DNA of 64,000 bases from JAWHTC01 sp032586155 (GCF_032586155.1 NZ_JAWHTC010000004.1:1-64000), one strand, 5' to 3'; shown: positions 25,667 through 35,071, numbered from the stretch's first letter. Notes: generated by a model from the sequence alone, not told the origin. A program made the numbers and translations.

Positions 25667-26272
25667 TCAATCATCCGGTCGCGCCAGTGTAAAGGCCTCG
25701 GGCACCAGCGCATAATCGCGATATCCCAACCGCGCCAGTGGCACAAACGTCGTGATGTCGAACATGCCGTCCTTCAGGCAATCGTCGCGCAGATGTATCC
25801 CGGTCACGGTTCCAAAACAGACGTAATTCGCGTCACCATCCATCCGGATGATCTGGGTCATCCGGCATTCAAGCGTCGCGGGTGCACCCGACACCCGGGC
25901 GCAGTCGATGGTTTCACACGCGGCCCGTTCCACCCCGGCATGGTCGAACTCGGACTGCCCGGCGGGCAGGGTCTGCGAGCTTTTGTTCATCGCGTCTGTC
26001 GCCGCGTGTTCCACCATGTTGACGCAGAAGATGCCGGTTTCACGGATATTGGCCAGGCTGTCCTTGGTGCCGTCGCGGTCTGGCTTATCTCCCGTTGTGG
26101 AAAACATCACCTGCGGTGGCGTATAGGCCACCCCGTTGAAAAACGAATAGGGCGCAAGGTTGTCGACCCCGTCCTTGCCGCGGGTCGAGATCCAGCCGAT
26201 GGGCCGTGGCACAATGAGTGCGTTGAACGGGTTATGTGGCAATCCGTGGCCGTCTTCGGGACGATAAAACAT
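25667..26272 (-). CDS. Flavin reductase-like, FMN-binding split-barrel protein
   Basis: 201 aa. NPFNALIVPRPIGWISTRGKDG followed by NLAPYSFFNGVAYTPPQVMFS is the FMN-binding signature of the flavin reductase-like family, with later ETGIFCVNMVEHAATDAMN. Family members reduce free flavin or act as oxidoreductase subunits; no partner is adjacent. It ends about 125 bp upstream of the EAL gene on the same strand. Confidence 0.85.
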   Translation of the reverse strand: MFYRPEDGHGLPHNPFNALIVPRPIGWISTRGKDGVDNLAPYSFFNGVAYTPPQVMFSTTGDKPDRDGTKDSLANIRETGIFCVNMVEHAATDAMNKSSQTLPAGQSEFDHAGVERAACETIDCARVSGAPATLECRMTQIIRMDGDANYVCFGTVTGIHLRDDCLKDGMFDITTFVPLARLGYRDYALVPEAFTLARPDD

Positions 26273-26362
26273 GGGTGCGTTTCCTATTCCGTTTGCCCCA
26301 TGTGTACGTGCGTGCTAGGGGCGTTTCCAGCCTGAAACCATCACGTTACCAAGGAAAGCCCC

Positions 26363-26845
26363 GTGTTTACGCTGAGTTCTGAGAGCGCCGAGGACTGGTG
26401 GGAGGTCGAAGCCCTCTACGATCTCTGCTTTGCTCCGGGCCGCACCGCGCTGAGCTCGTACCGGCTGCGTGAAGGGGTGGAACCGGTGGCGGGCCTGTCG
26501 CTGGTGGCGCGCGAAGACGGAATCGTGGCGGGTGCCATCCGCTATTGGCCGGTGCTGGTTGGCGCGGCGCGGGTGCTGCTTCTGGGCCCGGTGGCGGTGC
26601 ACCCCACCCACCAGGGTGAGGGGCTGGGCGGGCTGTTGATCCGCGAAAGCCTTGCGATCGGCCGTGAAACCGGCTGGGAACGGGTCATGTTGGTCGGTGA
26701 TGAACCCTATTATGGCAAGTTTGGCTTCACCCGGCTTTCCGGCGTCACGATGCCACCGCCGACCAACCCCGACCGGGTTCTCGGCCTTGATCTGTCCCCC
26801 GATGCATGGGCTGGAATCACCGGCGCGGTTGTCCGCGACGCTTGA
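26363..26845 (+). CDS. GNAT-family N-acetyltransferase (YhbS-like)
   Basis: 160 aa from GTG 26363 with AAGGAAAG upstream. LLLGPVAVHPTHQGEGLGGLLIRESLAIG is the acetyl-CoA-binding strand and loop, then LVGDEPYYGKFGFTRLSG, the YhbS/PA4866-type C-terminal motif. The acceptor is unknown. Confidence 0.87.
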   Translation: MFTLSSESAEDWWEVEALYDLCFAPGRTALSSYRLREGVEPVAGLSLVAREDGIVAGAIRYWPVLVGAARVLLLGPVAVHPTHQGEGLGGLLIRESLAIGRETGWERVMLVGDEPYYGKFGFTRLSGVTMPPPTNPDRVLGLDLSPDAWAGITGAVVRDA

Positions 26846-26899
26846 AATCTTGTGCTTCAGGGCCAATCTCTACGGCAGTGATCCTAACAGAGAGCACCC

Positions 26900-27673
26900 A
26901 TGGAAATTCTGCCCGATACCCCCGCCGACCTGAATGTCGACGCCGAACTTGACGCCCTGGCCAAGCGCTATCGCGGCGCGTCCGGGGCCGGGATCCAGCT
27001 TCTGAACCTGATCGGCGGGCAGACCGAATCCCTTCTGGAGAAACTGCCCGACGGGGTGAGAAATGCCCTTTCCGGTCAGACCGAGGCGGCGCTGCGCGTG
27101 GCGCTCAAGGCGGCCCATGGCTCACGTAATGCCGTGCCGGACCAGCCGGGATGGCTCAACACCGCGCTTGCCACGGCGATGGGCGCCGCCGGTGGGGCAG
27201 GAGGGCTGCCCACCGCGCTGGCCGAATTGCCGGTCACCACGACCGTTTTGTTGCGCGCCATCCAGGGCATCGCTGCCGAACACGGGTTCGACCCGGAAGA
27301 GGAGGGTGTGCAGTTCGACTGTATCCAGGTGTTTTCCGCCGCCGGCCCGCTGGAACATGACGACGGTTCCGACCTTGCCTTCATCTCGACCCGTGTTCTG
27401 GTCACTGGCACCGCGCTGCAATCCCTGATCGCCCGTGTCGCTCCGCGCCTGGCGGTGGTTCTGGGTCAGAAACTCGCCGCCCAGACCGTGCCCATCCTCG
27501 GCGCCGTGGCAGGCGCGGCGACGAACTATGCCTATACAAGCTATTATCAGGACATGGCGCATGTGCATTTCGGCTTGCGCCGTCTGGCGATCACTGCCGA
27601 CCGCGATCAGGACGAGCTGATTGCCGACCTGCGCGAGCGGGTGCGGATGCCGCCGGTCAAAAAGGCGGGGTAG
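26900..27673 (+). CDS. EcsC-family protein
   Basis: 257 aa. GAGIQLLNLIGGQTESLLEKLPDGV (about residues 30-55), LPVTTTVLLRAIQGIAAEHGFDP, and the C-terminal VPILGAVAGAATNYAYTSYYQDMAHVHFGLRRLA match EcsC proteins. These carry two amphipathic helical bundles that contact membranes; the biochemical role is unknown. It follows the GNAT gene by 54 bp and may share its transcript. Confidence 0.85.
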   Translation: MEILPDTPADLNVDAELDALAKRYRGASGAGIQLLNLIGGQTESLLEKLPDGVRNALSGQTEAALRVALKAAHGSRNAVPDQPGWLNTALATAMGAAGGAGGLPTALAELPVTTTVLLRAIQGIAAEHGFDPEEEGVQFDCIQVFSAAGPLEHDDGSDLAFISTRVLVTGTALQSLIARVAPRLAVVLGQKLAAQTVPILGAVAGAATNYAYTSYYQDMAHVHFGLRRLAITADRDQDELIADLRERVRMPPVKKAG

Positions 27674-27714
27674 GAGTACTGGAACGAAACTTGTCTAGCT
27701 CGGTCGAGAGTGTT

Positions 27715-28113
27715 TCAAATCGGTATCGTAAACACTTTCTTGTATCGAGGTTCCGCTTCTAGTTCGTTTATCAGTTCTGCGAACTCTCTCCGGCTTGCAA
27801 AACGCTGACCGGCCCTGTCAAATTCGATGCCTGTGAGATGAAAGTTTGAATAGGCGTTTAGGAAGCGACGATTTTCACTCGATACATGTTCCTCGCCTTT
27901 CAGAGCTTCTTTTGCATTTTCGTACCACGTCGCGGCATCGGACAAGTTCCCTGACTCTCTTAGAACATCGGCGAGCAACACTTTTAGCCCAACAGAACTC
28001 TGCTGAGATTTTGTAAGCTTGCTAGCCAATTGTTTTGCAGTGTCGAATTCGCCGCGCTGCACAAGGCGCTGAATTCGCATAACGTAAAGATTGGTTTTGA
28101 GCCTGCGAAACAA
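27715..28113 (-). CDS. Small TPR-like helical protein
   Basis: Up to 132 aa (TTG 28113) or 121 aa from ATG 28080; neither start has a clear ribosome binding site. Helix pairs such as RIQRLVQRGEFDTAKQLASKL and VGLKVLLADVLRESGNLSDAATWYENA have TPR spacing. The segment is visibly richer in A and T than the flanking EcsC and ptsP genes, suggesting recent acquisition. No function can be assigned. Confidence 0.6.
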   Translation of the reverse strand: MFRRLKTNLYVMRIQRLVQRGEFDTAKQLASKLTKSQQSSVGLKVLLADVLRESGNLSDAATWYENAKEALKGEEHVSSENRRFLNAYSNFHLTGIEFDRAGQRFASRREFAELINELEAEPRYKKVFTIPI

Positions 28114-28211
28114 GTTTCTCGGTTTCCCTAGTCAATTAGCCGCGATTGTATGAAACTTGGCCAAAACTGAGTGCTTCAATTGTCTCGTATAGCCGACTAA
28201 AGCCGTTTTCC

Positions 28212-30476
28212 TCACGCTGGCATCGTCACGTTCTTCTCTTTGAGATAGTCCATCACCATCGGCCGCACTGACTGCACGCCGGTGTCGCGCGCCGCGTGGA
28301 TCACGTCGCGCAGTTCGGACAAATTCAACTGCCGGATCATGCTTTTGACCGGACCAATCGAGGCAGGCCGCATCGACAGCGTATCCATTCCCAGCGCCGC
28401 AAAACACGCGGCTTCCACCGGGCGCCCGGCATCCTCGCCACAAAATGACAGCGGCGTTTCATGCTCGCGGCAACGCTCGACAATCCGCTCAATGAAGCTC
28501 AGGAAACTGACATTGAGCGTGTCATAGCGCCGCCGCACCCGCTCGTTTTCCCGGTCGGCGGCGAAGAAGAACTGTTTCAGGTCATTGCCGCCGATCGACA
28601 GGAACCCGACCTCCTCAAAGAACTTGTCTGGGGCAAAGGCGATCGAGGGCGTTTCCAGCATCGCTCCGACCTGCAAATCCAATGGCACGGGATGGCCCAA
28701 CGCCCGTTCCCTTGCCAGCGCCTTGCCCAGCTGGCGCACGGCGGCCTTATATTCCTCGAACTGGGCGATGAATGGAAACATCACCACCAGGGGCCGCCCA
28801 GCAGCCGCCCTGAGCAGCGCCTGCAACTGCATCCTGAGCACACCGGGCTTGTCCAGTCCCACCCGGATCGCCCGCCAGCCCATTGCCGGGTTGGGTTCAT
28901 CCTGCGCCGTCATGTAGGGCAGCACTTTGTCCGACCCAATGTCGAGCGTACGGAACACCACGCGTACACCGTGAGCGGCATCCATCACCTGCCCATAGAG
29001 CGCCGATAGCTCGCCCCGGCGCGGCATCTTGTTGCGGATCAGGAATTGCAGCTCGGTGCGGAACAGGCCCACGCCTTCGGCGCCTGAGCTGTCGAGCGAC
29101 GGCAGATCGGCCATCAGCCCCGCGTTCATGTCGAGTTTCACCACATGCCCATCAAGGCTTTTCGCCGGCTTGTCGCGGATTGAGGCGTAGCGTTCCAGCG
29201 CCTCGGTGTGCATTGCCATCTTGTCGCGAAACGCGGCAACCACGCTTTCGTCGGGGCGCAGGTGCACCACGCCCTGATCGCCATCGACCATGATGTGATC
29301 GCCGTTCAACGCCTCGGTGGTGATCTTCTCGGCATGGATGACCAGTGGAATGGCCAACGCCCGCGCCACGATGGCCGCATGTGACCCGACCGACCCTTCT
29401 TCCAGGACGATCCCTTTCAGGCTGCGCCCATAATCCAGCAACTCTGCCGGGCCGATATTACGTGCGATCAGCACCGGGTTGGCCGGCATCTCGGCCCCGG
29501 TCTCGGCGCCCTGGCCGGTCAAAATGCGTAGCAGGCGGTTACTGAGGTCATCCAGATCATGCAACCGTTCGCGCAGATACTGGTCGGTGACCTGCTCCAT
29601 ACGCGCCCGTGCGGTGGATTGCTCCTTTTCCACCGCCGCCTCGGCGCTGAGGCCCCGGCCAATATCTTCTTCCATTCGCCGCATCCAGCCCTTGGAATTG
29701 GCAAACATGCGATAGGCTTCCAGCACCTGCATCTGCTCGGCATCGCCGCCCTTGGCGCCGTCGAGCATCTGGTCAACACTCACGCGAAGGGCCTCGACCG
29801 CTTCGTGCAACCGCTCCATCTCACGCTGCGGATCGTCGGCAATCGGGTTTGTGACCACGACGCGCGGCTCATGCAGCCATACATGGCCCTCTTCCGCGCC
29901 TTCCTGGCCCGAATGGCCGTGAAACAGCGCCGGTTGGGTATGGCGCGCCGACAGGGCCGCACCTTCGCCGACAAAGGCGCCCAATTCGGCCATCTCGGCC
30001 AGAACCATCGCGACCACTTCCATGGTCTCGACCTCTTCGTCAGCAAACTCGCGTGCCGTCTTTGACTGCACCACCAGCACGCCCAGATTCTCGCCCAGCC
30101 TCTGGATCGGCAGGCCCAGGAACGAGGAGAAAATCTCCTCGCCGGTCTCCGGCATGTAGCGGAACCCCTTTTCCGACGGCGCATCGGCGGTGTTGACCAC
30201 CTTGCCATACTTGGCGACACGTCCGACCAGACCTTCTCCCAGCTTCATCCGCGTCTGGTGCACCGAATCCGGGTTCAACCCTTCGGTGGCGCAAAGCTCC
30301 AGCGTTTCCTCGTCGCGAAACAGATAGACCGAGCAGACTTCGCAATGGGTTTCCTCGGCGATCAGATGGGTGATCTGGTCGAGCCGCTCCTGGCCTTCCC
30401 CTTCCTCGGCCATGACAGACCGCAGCCGGCCCAGAAGCTGGCGGCTGTTGGTCTTGTGTGTCTCTTGACCGGTCAT
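28212..30476 (-). CDS. ptsP: PEP-protein phosphotransferase, nitrogen PTS enzyme I (EI-Ntr)
   Basis: 754 aa from ATG 30476. An N-terminal GAF domain (ITHLIAEETHCEVCSVYLFRDEETLELCATEGL) is followed by the EI domain: phospho-histidine motif GSVGSHAAIVARALAIPLV (about 365), GVGLFRTELQFLIR, RTLDIGSDKVLPYM, and the C-terminal PEP-binding FLSIGGNDLKQFFFAADR and FCGEDAG. It passes phosphate from PEP to NPr and EIIA-Ntr, which control nitrogen, carbon storage and potassium functions. The partners are not in this window. It lies downstream of lysC, from which it is separated by the palindrome array. Confidence 0.95.
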   Translation of the reverse strand: MTGQETHKTNSRQLLGRLRSVMAEEGEGQERLDQITHLIAEETHCEVCSVYLFRDEETLELCATEGLNPDSVHQTRMKLGEGLVGRVAKYGKVVNTADAPSEKGFRYMPETGEEIFSSFLGLPIQRLGENLGVLVVQSKTAREFADEEVETMEVVAMVLAEMAELGAFVGEGAALSARHTQPALFHGHSGQEGAEEGHVWLHEPRVVVTNPIADDPQREMERLHEAVEALRVSVDQMLDGAKGGDAEQMQVLEAYRMFANSKGWMRRMEEDIGRGLSAEAAVEKEQSTARARMEQVTDQYLRERLHDLDDLSNRLLRILTGQGAETGAEMPANPVLIARNIGPAELLDYGRSLKGIVLEEGSVGSHAAIVARALAIPLVIHAEKITTEALNGDHIMVDGDQGVVHLRPDESVVAAFRDKMAMHTEALERYASIRDKPAKSLDGHVVKLDMNAGLMADLPSLDSSGAEGVGLFRTELQFLIRNKMPRRGELSALYGQVMDAAHGVRVVFRTLDIGSDKVLPYMTAQDEPNPAMGWRAIRVGLDKPGVLRMQLQALLRAAAGRPLVVMFPFIAQFEEYKAAVRQLGKALARERALGHPVPLDLQVGAMLETPSIAFAPDKFFEEVGFLSIGGNDLKQFFFAADRENERVRRRYDTLNVSFLSFIERIVERCREHETPLSFCGEDAGRPVEAACFAALGMDTLSMRPASIGPVKSMIRQLNLSELRDVIHAARDTGVQSVRPMVMDYLKEKNVTMPA

Positions 30477-30780
30477 TCGCAATCTACCCTTTCTGGGTGC
30501 ATTTTCTTCAATTCATACGAGCATTCCGGGAATCTCACCCGTCACATCGGCGATCTTTGTAACAAACATGCCGGGACATGTCGCCGCGATCCACAGAAAA
30601 GGGCGTCTTTTTCGAAATTTTAGGCCGCTTGTCCAAATCGCAGGCAATTCAGATTGGCTGCAATGCCCTTCGAAGGGCATTGGACACGCGATTTCGAAAT
30701 CGCGTAAGAACCGGCTCCAAGCGCCTTCGAAGGCGCTTTTGCAAGGCCTTTCGAAAGGCCTTGGCCGCGTCCGTCCGGTG
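30477..30780. other. Gap of 304 bp between lysC and ptsP, holding the palindrome array
   Basis: Besides the four palindromes (30661-30763), it has a fifth TTCGAA at 30611-30616. An 11-bp direct repeat TTAGGCCGCTT lies at 30620-30630 and at 30781-30791, the latter being the stop and last codons of lysC. No gene was found; frames across it encode only the repeated palindromes. Confidence 0.7.
30661..30763. repeat. Mirror-symmetric array of four perfect TTCGAA-centred palindromes
   Basis: Palindromes: 30661-30682 (22 bp, arm CAATGCCCTTC), 30686-30705 (20 bp, arm ACGCGATTTC), 30719-30738 (20 bp, arm AAGCGCCTTC), 30742-30763 (22 bp, arm CAAGGCCTTTC). Gaps are 3, 13 and 3 bp, so the layout 22-3-20-13-20-3-22 is symmetric; centres are 24, 33 and 24 bp apart. 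Each could fold into a hairpin. None is followed by a T-run on the lysC strand. Confidence 0.9.
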
Positions 30781-32019
30781 TTAGGCCGCTTTTTCCAACT
30801 CGAACGCATCGTGCAGCGCCTGCACGGCCAGCTCCATGTATTTGCGGTCGACCAGCACGGAAATCTTGATCTCGGATGTCGCGATCACCTTGATGTTGAT
30901 GCCTTCGTCGCTGAGCGTCTTGAACATTTTCGCCGCCACGCCAGATTGCGAGCGCATGCCGATGCCCACGGCCGAAACCTTGGCCACATCGGTATCGGCG
31001 ATCAGATCGTGGAAATTGATCTCGCCGGCTTCCTTGGCTCCGTTCAGCGCTTTTTCCGCCCGCTTCACCTGGTCGGTAGGGCAGGAGAAGGTCATGTCGG
31101 TGCGCCCCTCTTCCGAGATGTTCTGGATGATCATGTCCACATTCACCCCAGCTTCGCTCAGCGGGCCAAAAATCGCTGCAGCGATGCCGGGCCGGTCGGC
31201 CACGCTCACGAGCGTCATCTTGGCTTCATCACGGCTATAGGCGATGCCCGATACAGGACGGTTTTCCATGACTTCCTCCTCATCGCAGACGAGCGTTCCC
31301 GCTGTGTCGCTTTGTTCCTCGAAACTGCTCAGTACCCGCAGTTTCACATGATAGCGCATTGCCAGCTCGACCGAGCGGGTCTGCAGAACCTTGGCCCCGA
31401 GCGAGGCCAGTTCCAGCATTTCTTCGAATGAAATCTTGTCGAGCTTGCGCGCCTTGTCGGCAATCCGCGGGTCGGTGGTATAGACCCCGTCCACATCGGT
31501 GTAGATGTCGCAGCGTTCAGCCTCAAACGCTGCAGCAAAAGCCACGGCAGTTGTATCCGATCCGCCCCGGCCCAGCGTGGTGATCCGCCCATCCGGCCCG
31601 ATTCCCTGGAAACCCGCAACCACGGCCACCCTCATGCCCTCGCCGAACTTGGCGTTGATATTGTCGGTGGGGATTTCCTCGATCCGCGCGGCGGCGTGGG
31701 CATCGGTCGTCTTGACCGGCACCTGCCAGCCTTGCCAGCTGCGCGCCGGCACATCCATTTCCTGCAGCGTCAACGCCATCAGCCCGGCTGTCACGTTCTC
31801 GCCCGAGCTGACAACCGCATCATATTCGCGCGCGTCGTAAAGGGGCGAGACCTCATCAACGTAACCCACCATCTTGTTGGTTTCACCCGACATGGCGCTG
31901 ACGATGACGATCACGTCATAGCCCTTGGCTACCTCGACACCGATGCGCTTGGCCGCGCGGCGGATGCGGTCGATATTGGCGACCGAGGTGCCGCCGAATT
32001 TCATCACGAGAACAGGCAT
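30781..32019 (-). CDS. lysC: Aspartate kinase
   Basis: 412 aa from ATG 32019 (MPVLVMKFGGTSVANIDRIR); the frame is open 104 codons further but without similarity. Kinase motifs KFGGTSV, VSAMSGETNKMVG, VVAGFQGIGPDGRITTLGRGGSDTTA and CDIYTDVDGVYTTDPRI. Two C-terminal ACT domains (MTLVSVADRPGIAAAIF, VAKVSAVGIGMRSQSGVAAKMF) give feedback control by lysine and threonine. It phosphorylates aspartate, the first step to lysine, threonine, methionine and diaminopimelate. Confidence 0.95.
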   Translation of the reverse strand: MPVLVMKFGGTSVANIDRIRRAAKRIGVEVAKGYDVIVIVSAMSGETNKMVGYVDEVSPLYDAREYDAVVSSGENVTAGLMALTLQEMDVPARSWQGWQVPVKTTDAHAAARIEEIPTDNINAKFGEGMRVAVVAGFQGIGPDGRITTLGRGGSDTTAVAFAAAFEAERCDIYTDVDGVYTTDPRIADKARKLDKISFEEMLELASLGAKVLQTRSVELAMRYHVKLRVLSSFEEQSDTAGTLVCDEEEVMENRPVSGIAYSRDEAKMTLVSVADRPGIAAAIFGPLSEAGVNVDMIIQNISEEGRTDMTFSCPTDQVKRAEKALNGAKEAGEINFHDLIADTDVAKVSAVGIGMRSQSGVAAKMFKTLSDEGINIKVIATSEIKISVLVDRKYMELAVQALHDAFELEKAA

Positions 32020-32188
32020 CTGATCTTTCCGGATTCCCTTGGTTGGGCGGGGTTTATTGCGGTTGGCGGCCAAGGGCAAGCCACGAACGGGCGCGAAAGG
32101 CGCACCGATATGGCACGGCCTGTTGCATCTCAGTTGGCCCGGCGCGGTGTGCGAGGTATGCCCGCCATTGTGTCTGGGTGGGCCGCGC

Positions 32189-33007
32189 TCACTCGGCCGC
32201 GGTTGCCAGCCCTTTGCCAGCCCTTCCACCGAAATAGGACCGCAGCAGCGGGAAATACTTGAACTGCTGCTCGATCTCTGCCGCGTCCAGCATGCGGTCG
32301 CCATGTCGCGCGCGCGAGTCGTTGTGGTCATGCACAGTGCGCAGGTAAAACGGCCTGTTGGCCCCGGCCAATCGCGAGCCGAACCGAATGCCGGCCTTCA
32401 AGTGACTGAGGTTGAACAGGTTTTTCTTATGTGCTGGCGGTTTTACGATGGTCAGCCCAAGGTTGGTCCAGGGCACGTAGCGTTGCGACAGCCACGGCTC
32501 TTCGTCGCCATCGCGCAGGCCAAGGGTAAAGCCGCGCGGGAAGCTGATGAACGAGATCGGATCGTTGGCATAGGGCGTACCCAGAACGGTTTCCGCCTCG
32601 AACCGGCAGGCTTCGACGAAATCAACCGACACTGCGTCGTCGTCGTCCAGAACGCTTTGCGCGATCCAATCCTGGTCGGCGTAGTTTTCGCGGGTGTAGT
32701 AATCGAGCACCTTTCCGACATACTTCTGAGGCCGAAAAATCACCCGCGCCTGTGTCGGCAGATAGTCGTTGCACATCTCGGTCAGCCGCGCCTGATATTG
32801 CTCGGGCATGAAGGTCGACGAGATCACCAGATGTTCGAAGTCGCCATGGGTCTGGTCGGCCAGGCTTTGCAACGTGATCTTCTCGAACATCTCGAATCGC
32901 GGGTCGAGCCGCTCCGGCGCGAACAGTTCGCCGGGATCTCTGCTTGCGGATGACTTCCAGCCGGATTTTCCGAAAAAGGAAAAACGCGTCACAAGAATGA
33001 CTTTCAT
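32189..33007 (-). CDS. Putative rhamnosyltransferase-family glycosyltransferase
   Basis: 272 aa. Starts MKVILVTRFSFFGKSGWK; contains RFEMFEKITLQSLADQTHGDFEHLVISS and the acidic metal site AQSVLDDDDAVSVDFVE, the DxD-like motif of GT-A folds. The layout matches the putative rhamnosyl transferase family. The acceptor is unknown; surface polysaccharide or lipopolysaccharide is likely. It lies upstream of lysC on the same strand with a 169-bp gap that holds nothing recognisable. Confidence 0.8.
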   Translation of the reverse strand: MKVILVTRFSFFGKSGWKSSASRDPGELFAPERLDPRFEMFEKITLQSLADQTHGDFEHLVISSTFMPEQYQARLTEMCNDYLPTQARVIFRPQKYVGKVLDYYTRENYADQDWIAQSVLDDDDAVSVDFVEACRFEAETVLGTPYANDPISFISFPRGFTLGLRDGDEEPWLSQRYVPWTNLGLTIVKPPAHKKNLFNLSHLKAGIRFGSRLAGANRPFYLRTVHDHNDSRARHGDRMLDAAEIEQQFKYFPLLRSYFGGRAGKGLATAAE

Positions 33008-33148
33008 TGGATAACCTGCCGATTTTGTTTTGCCTGTTTTCTCCCTTTTTAATCAAAATTGCCGACCGGTCGCGTAAAATTCTCCCCGGCGCGGCAAAAT
33101 CCGGGCAAGTGAATCCTGCAAGTCACAGAAAGGGCAGGGAGGTCAGGT

Positions 33149-33799
33149 TCAGAAGACGTGCGGACGCCCGTCCCAGTTCTCAAAGCTGCCCGTGCTGGCA
33201 AGCGACAGTGCGTCAAACCGCGCCATCAAACCGGCGGCGGATTCCTCGACGTTAATCGCCGCCGCATCGCCGCCCATGTCGGTCTTCACCCAGCCGGGGT
33301 GATAAATGCCCACGGCAATGCCCTCGGGCTTCAGGTCCACCGCCAGGTTGCGCCCCAGGTTCAGCGCCGCCGCCTTGGACGAGCGATAGATATAAGCCCC
33401 GCCCGGCGCGTTGGTGTCGCTGGCCATGGTGCTGGAAATAATCGCGATTTTTGCATCGCGCGCCGCCCGCAGGTTGGGCAGAAGTGCCTGGATCGACAGG
33501 AACACCCCGGTCACGTTGGCGGCAAAGGTCTCGGCCCACATCTGCGCCGGATAGCCCTCGATGCTTTCGCCCTTGTCGAGGTAAACTCCGGCGTTGCACA
33601 GAAGCAAATCCACCGGCTGCCTTTCCAGAGACTTGGCAAAGGCCACGACCGATTCCGGATTGGTCACGTCCAGGGTCGCCCCCGTCGCCCCATCCCGCGA
33701 AGTGCCTGTTACCTTCGCGCCCTGTGCCCTGTAGCGTCCGGCGATTTCCCTGCCGATGCCCCGATTGGCACCGGTGATCACGATATGGGGCTGGGTCAT
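33149..33799 (-). CDS. Short-chain dehydrogenase/reductase
   Basis: 216 aa. Cofactor motif VITGANRGIGREIAGRYRAQG, NAGV at LLLCNAGVYLDKG, catalytic Ser in IISSTMASD and YxxxK as YIYRSSKAA. The C-terminal IYHPGWVKTDMGG resembles the CsgA-like SDR group. Substrate unknown. Confidence 0.88.
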   Translation of the reverse strand: MTQPHIVITGANRGIGREIAGRYRAQGAKVTGTSRDGATGATLDVTNPESVVAFAKSLERQPVDLLLCNAGVYLDKGESIEGYPAQMWAETFAANVTGVFLSIQALLPNLRAARDAKIAIISSTMASDTNAPGGAYIYRSSKAAALNLGRNLAVDLKPEGIAVGIYHPGWVKTDMGGDAAAINVEESAAGLMARFDALSLASTGSFENWDGRPHVF

Positions 33800-33868
33800 G
33801 TGCTTTCGTCCTACGTAGGGTGGGTGTTATCCCACCATTACCACGCAGCCTCCGAAACACCACAGGTC

Positions 33869-34318
33869 TCAGTTCGTCTTGCGCCCCGGACGGAACGGCA
33901 GCGGCGCAACCGGCACACCGTCCTCGATCAGCTTTTTGGCCTCGTCCGGCTTGGCCTCGCCATAGATCGCGCGTTCCGGGGTGTCGCCATCATGCATGGC
34001 GCGGGCCTCGCGGGCAAATTCCATGCCGACATATTCCGAATTGGCCTCGACATGTTCCTTCAGCTTGGCCAGCGCCTGTTCCTCGGGGCTGGCCGGTGCC
34101 GACAAAGGCCCCGGCGAGGGCTCAGCCGGGACCGCCGCCTTTGCCGCGCTGCGTGCCGGGCGCACCCGTGGTGCCATGATCGCTTTCTCGACATCCGTCG
34201 AGGCGCAGACCGCACAGCTCACCATGCCGGCCGCCTTGAGCTTGTCAAAGGCCTCGGCCGACTGGAACCAGCTGTCGAAACGGTGGTCCTTGTCGCATTT
34301 GAGGGTGAACTGGATCAT
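33869..34318 (-). CDS. DUF1178 family protein
   Basis: 149 aa from ATG 34318 (MIQFTLKCDKDHRFDSWFQSAE), the family start. A CxxC pair in MVSCAVCASTDVEKAIMAPRV forms a zinc-ribbon-like site. A low-complexity Ala/Pro linker (about residues 55-85) precedes the conserved EYVGMEFAREARAMHDG and RAIYGEAKPDEAKKLIEDGVPVAPLP. Function unknown. Confidence 0.9.
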   Translation of the reverse strand: MIQFTLKCDKDHRFDSWFQSAEAFDKLKAAGMVSCAVCASTDVEKAIMAPRVRPARSAAKAAVPAEPSPGPLSAPASPEEQALAKLKEHVEANSEYVGMEFAREARAMHDGDTPERAIYGEAKPDEAKKLIEDGVPVAPLPFRPGRKTN

Positions 34319-34403
34319 TGAGCCCATCTGCATTGCGTCGTGAACATAGTAGTACATATAGTGCCCGCGCCAAGGCGCAAGTTGTCCCGCCCGTCACGGT
34401 GCT

Positions 34404-34871
34404 TCACAAATGCCGTGGGTCGAACGTCCGCAGAATATGCGCCAGCTCCCGCTCGCGTACCATCGCCGATGCCTTCTTGGGCGACACCCACTTGCGCTTG
34501 CGTTGTCCGGCCTCGGGAAAATCCTTGGCCAATTTCTTGACCTTGACCGGGAACACCATTGCCACGGTCGGTACGGATTTACGCTTGTCGATCTTCTTCA
34601 TGTAGGAAAACAGCCCCAGGCTGCGATCAAAAGGCTTGCCTTTCACACCGGCCTCTTCCCAAGCCTCCTGCGCCGCGCCTTCGCTTGGCGTTATCCCGGA
34701 CATCGGCCAACCTTTGGGAATGATCCAGTTTTTAGTACCCCGGGACGTGATCAGTAGGATCTGCGGTTTGCCGTTCTTCACCCGCCAGCACAGTGCGGCA
34801 AACTGGGTGCGCATGTCGGTCTTGCGCCCCTTCACCGAAATTGGAAGCTGCCTGGTCCCGTGCAGGGTCAT
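34404..34871 (-). CDS. NUDIX hydrolase
   Basis: 155 aa from ATG 34871; another ATG lies at 34910. The Nudix region reads KGWPMSGITPSEGAAQEAWEEAGVKG: the final QEAWEEAGV matches RExxEExG except that Arg is Gln, and the outer Glu of the consensus is Ile. Such KGWPM-type sequences resemble diphosphoinositol/dinucleoside polyphosphate hydrolases. The metal-binding EE pair is intact, so activity is likely. It is 85 bp upstream of the DUF1178 gene. Confidence 0.85.
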   Translation of the reverse strand: MTLHGTRQLPISVKGRKTDMRTQFAALCWRVKNGKPQILLITSRGTKNWIIPKGWPMSGITPSEGAAQEAWEEAGVKGKPFDRSLGLFSYMKKIDKRKSVPTVAMVFPVKVKKLAKDFPEAGQRKRKWVSPKKASAMVRERELAHILRTFDPRHL

Positions 34872-35071
34872 TTTACGCCCCTTTTTGTTTTTTGCTCGTT
34901 TTCTTGTCACGCCGGTTCACAGCTCAAATAGCCCATTTCAGTGCTTTTTTCAACTTTTCTGGGGCTTAGGCAATGAAATTCGCACCATATCTAAGCTCTT
35001 GCGCTCAGTGTGCTACGAAATGTAGCTTCGCTGTTCGGGCAAGCGATGTATCGCAGAAATGCGTGACACTT

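Noticed and set aside
30719..30738. Third palindrome as the lysC terminator
   Set aside because: The T-run follows on the plus strand, not on the lysC strand, so it cannot act as a classical lysC terminator.
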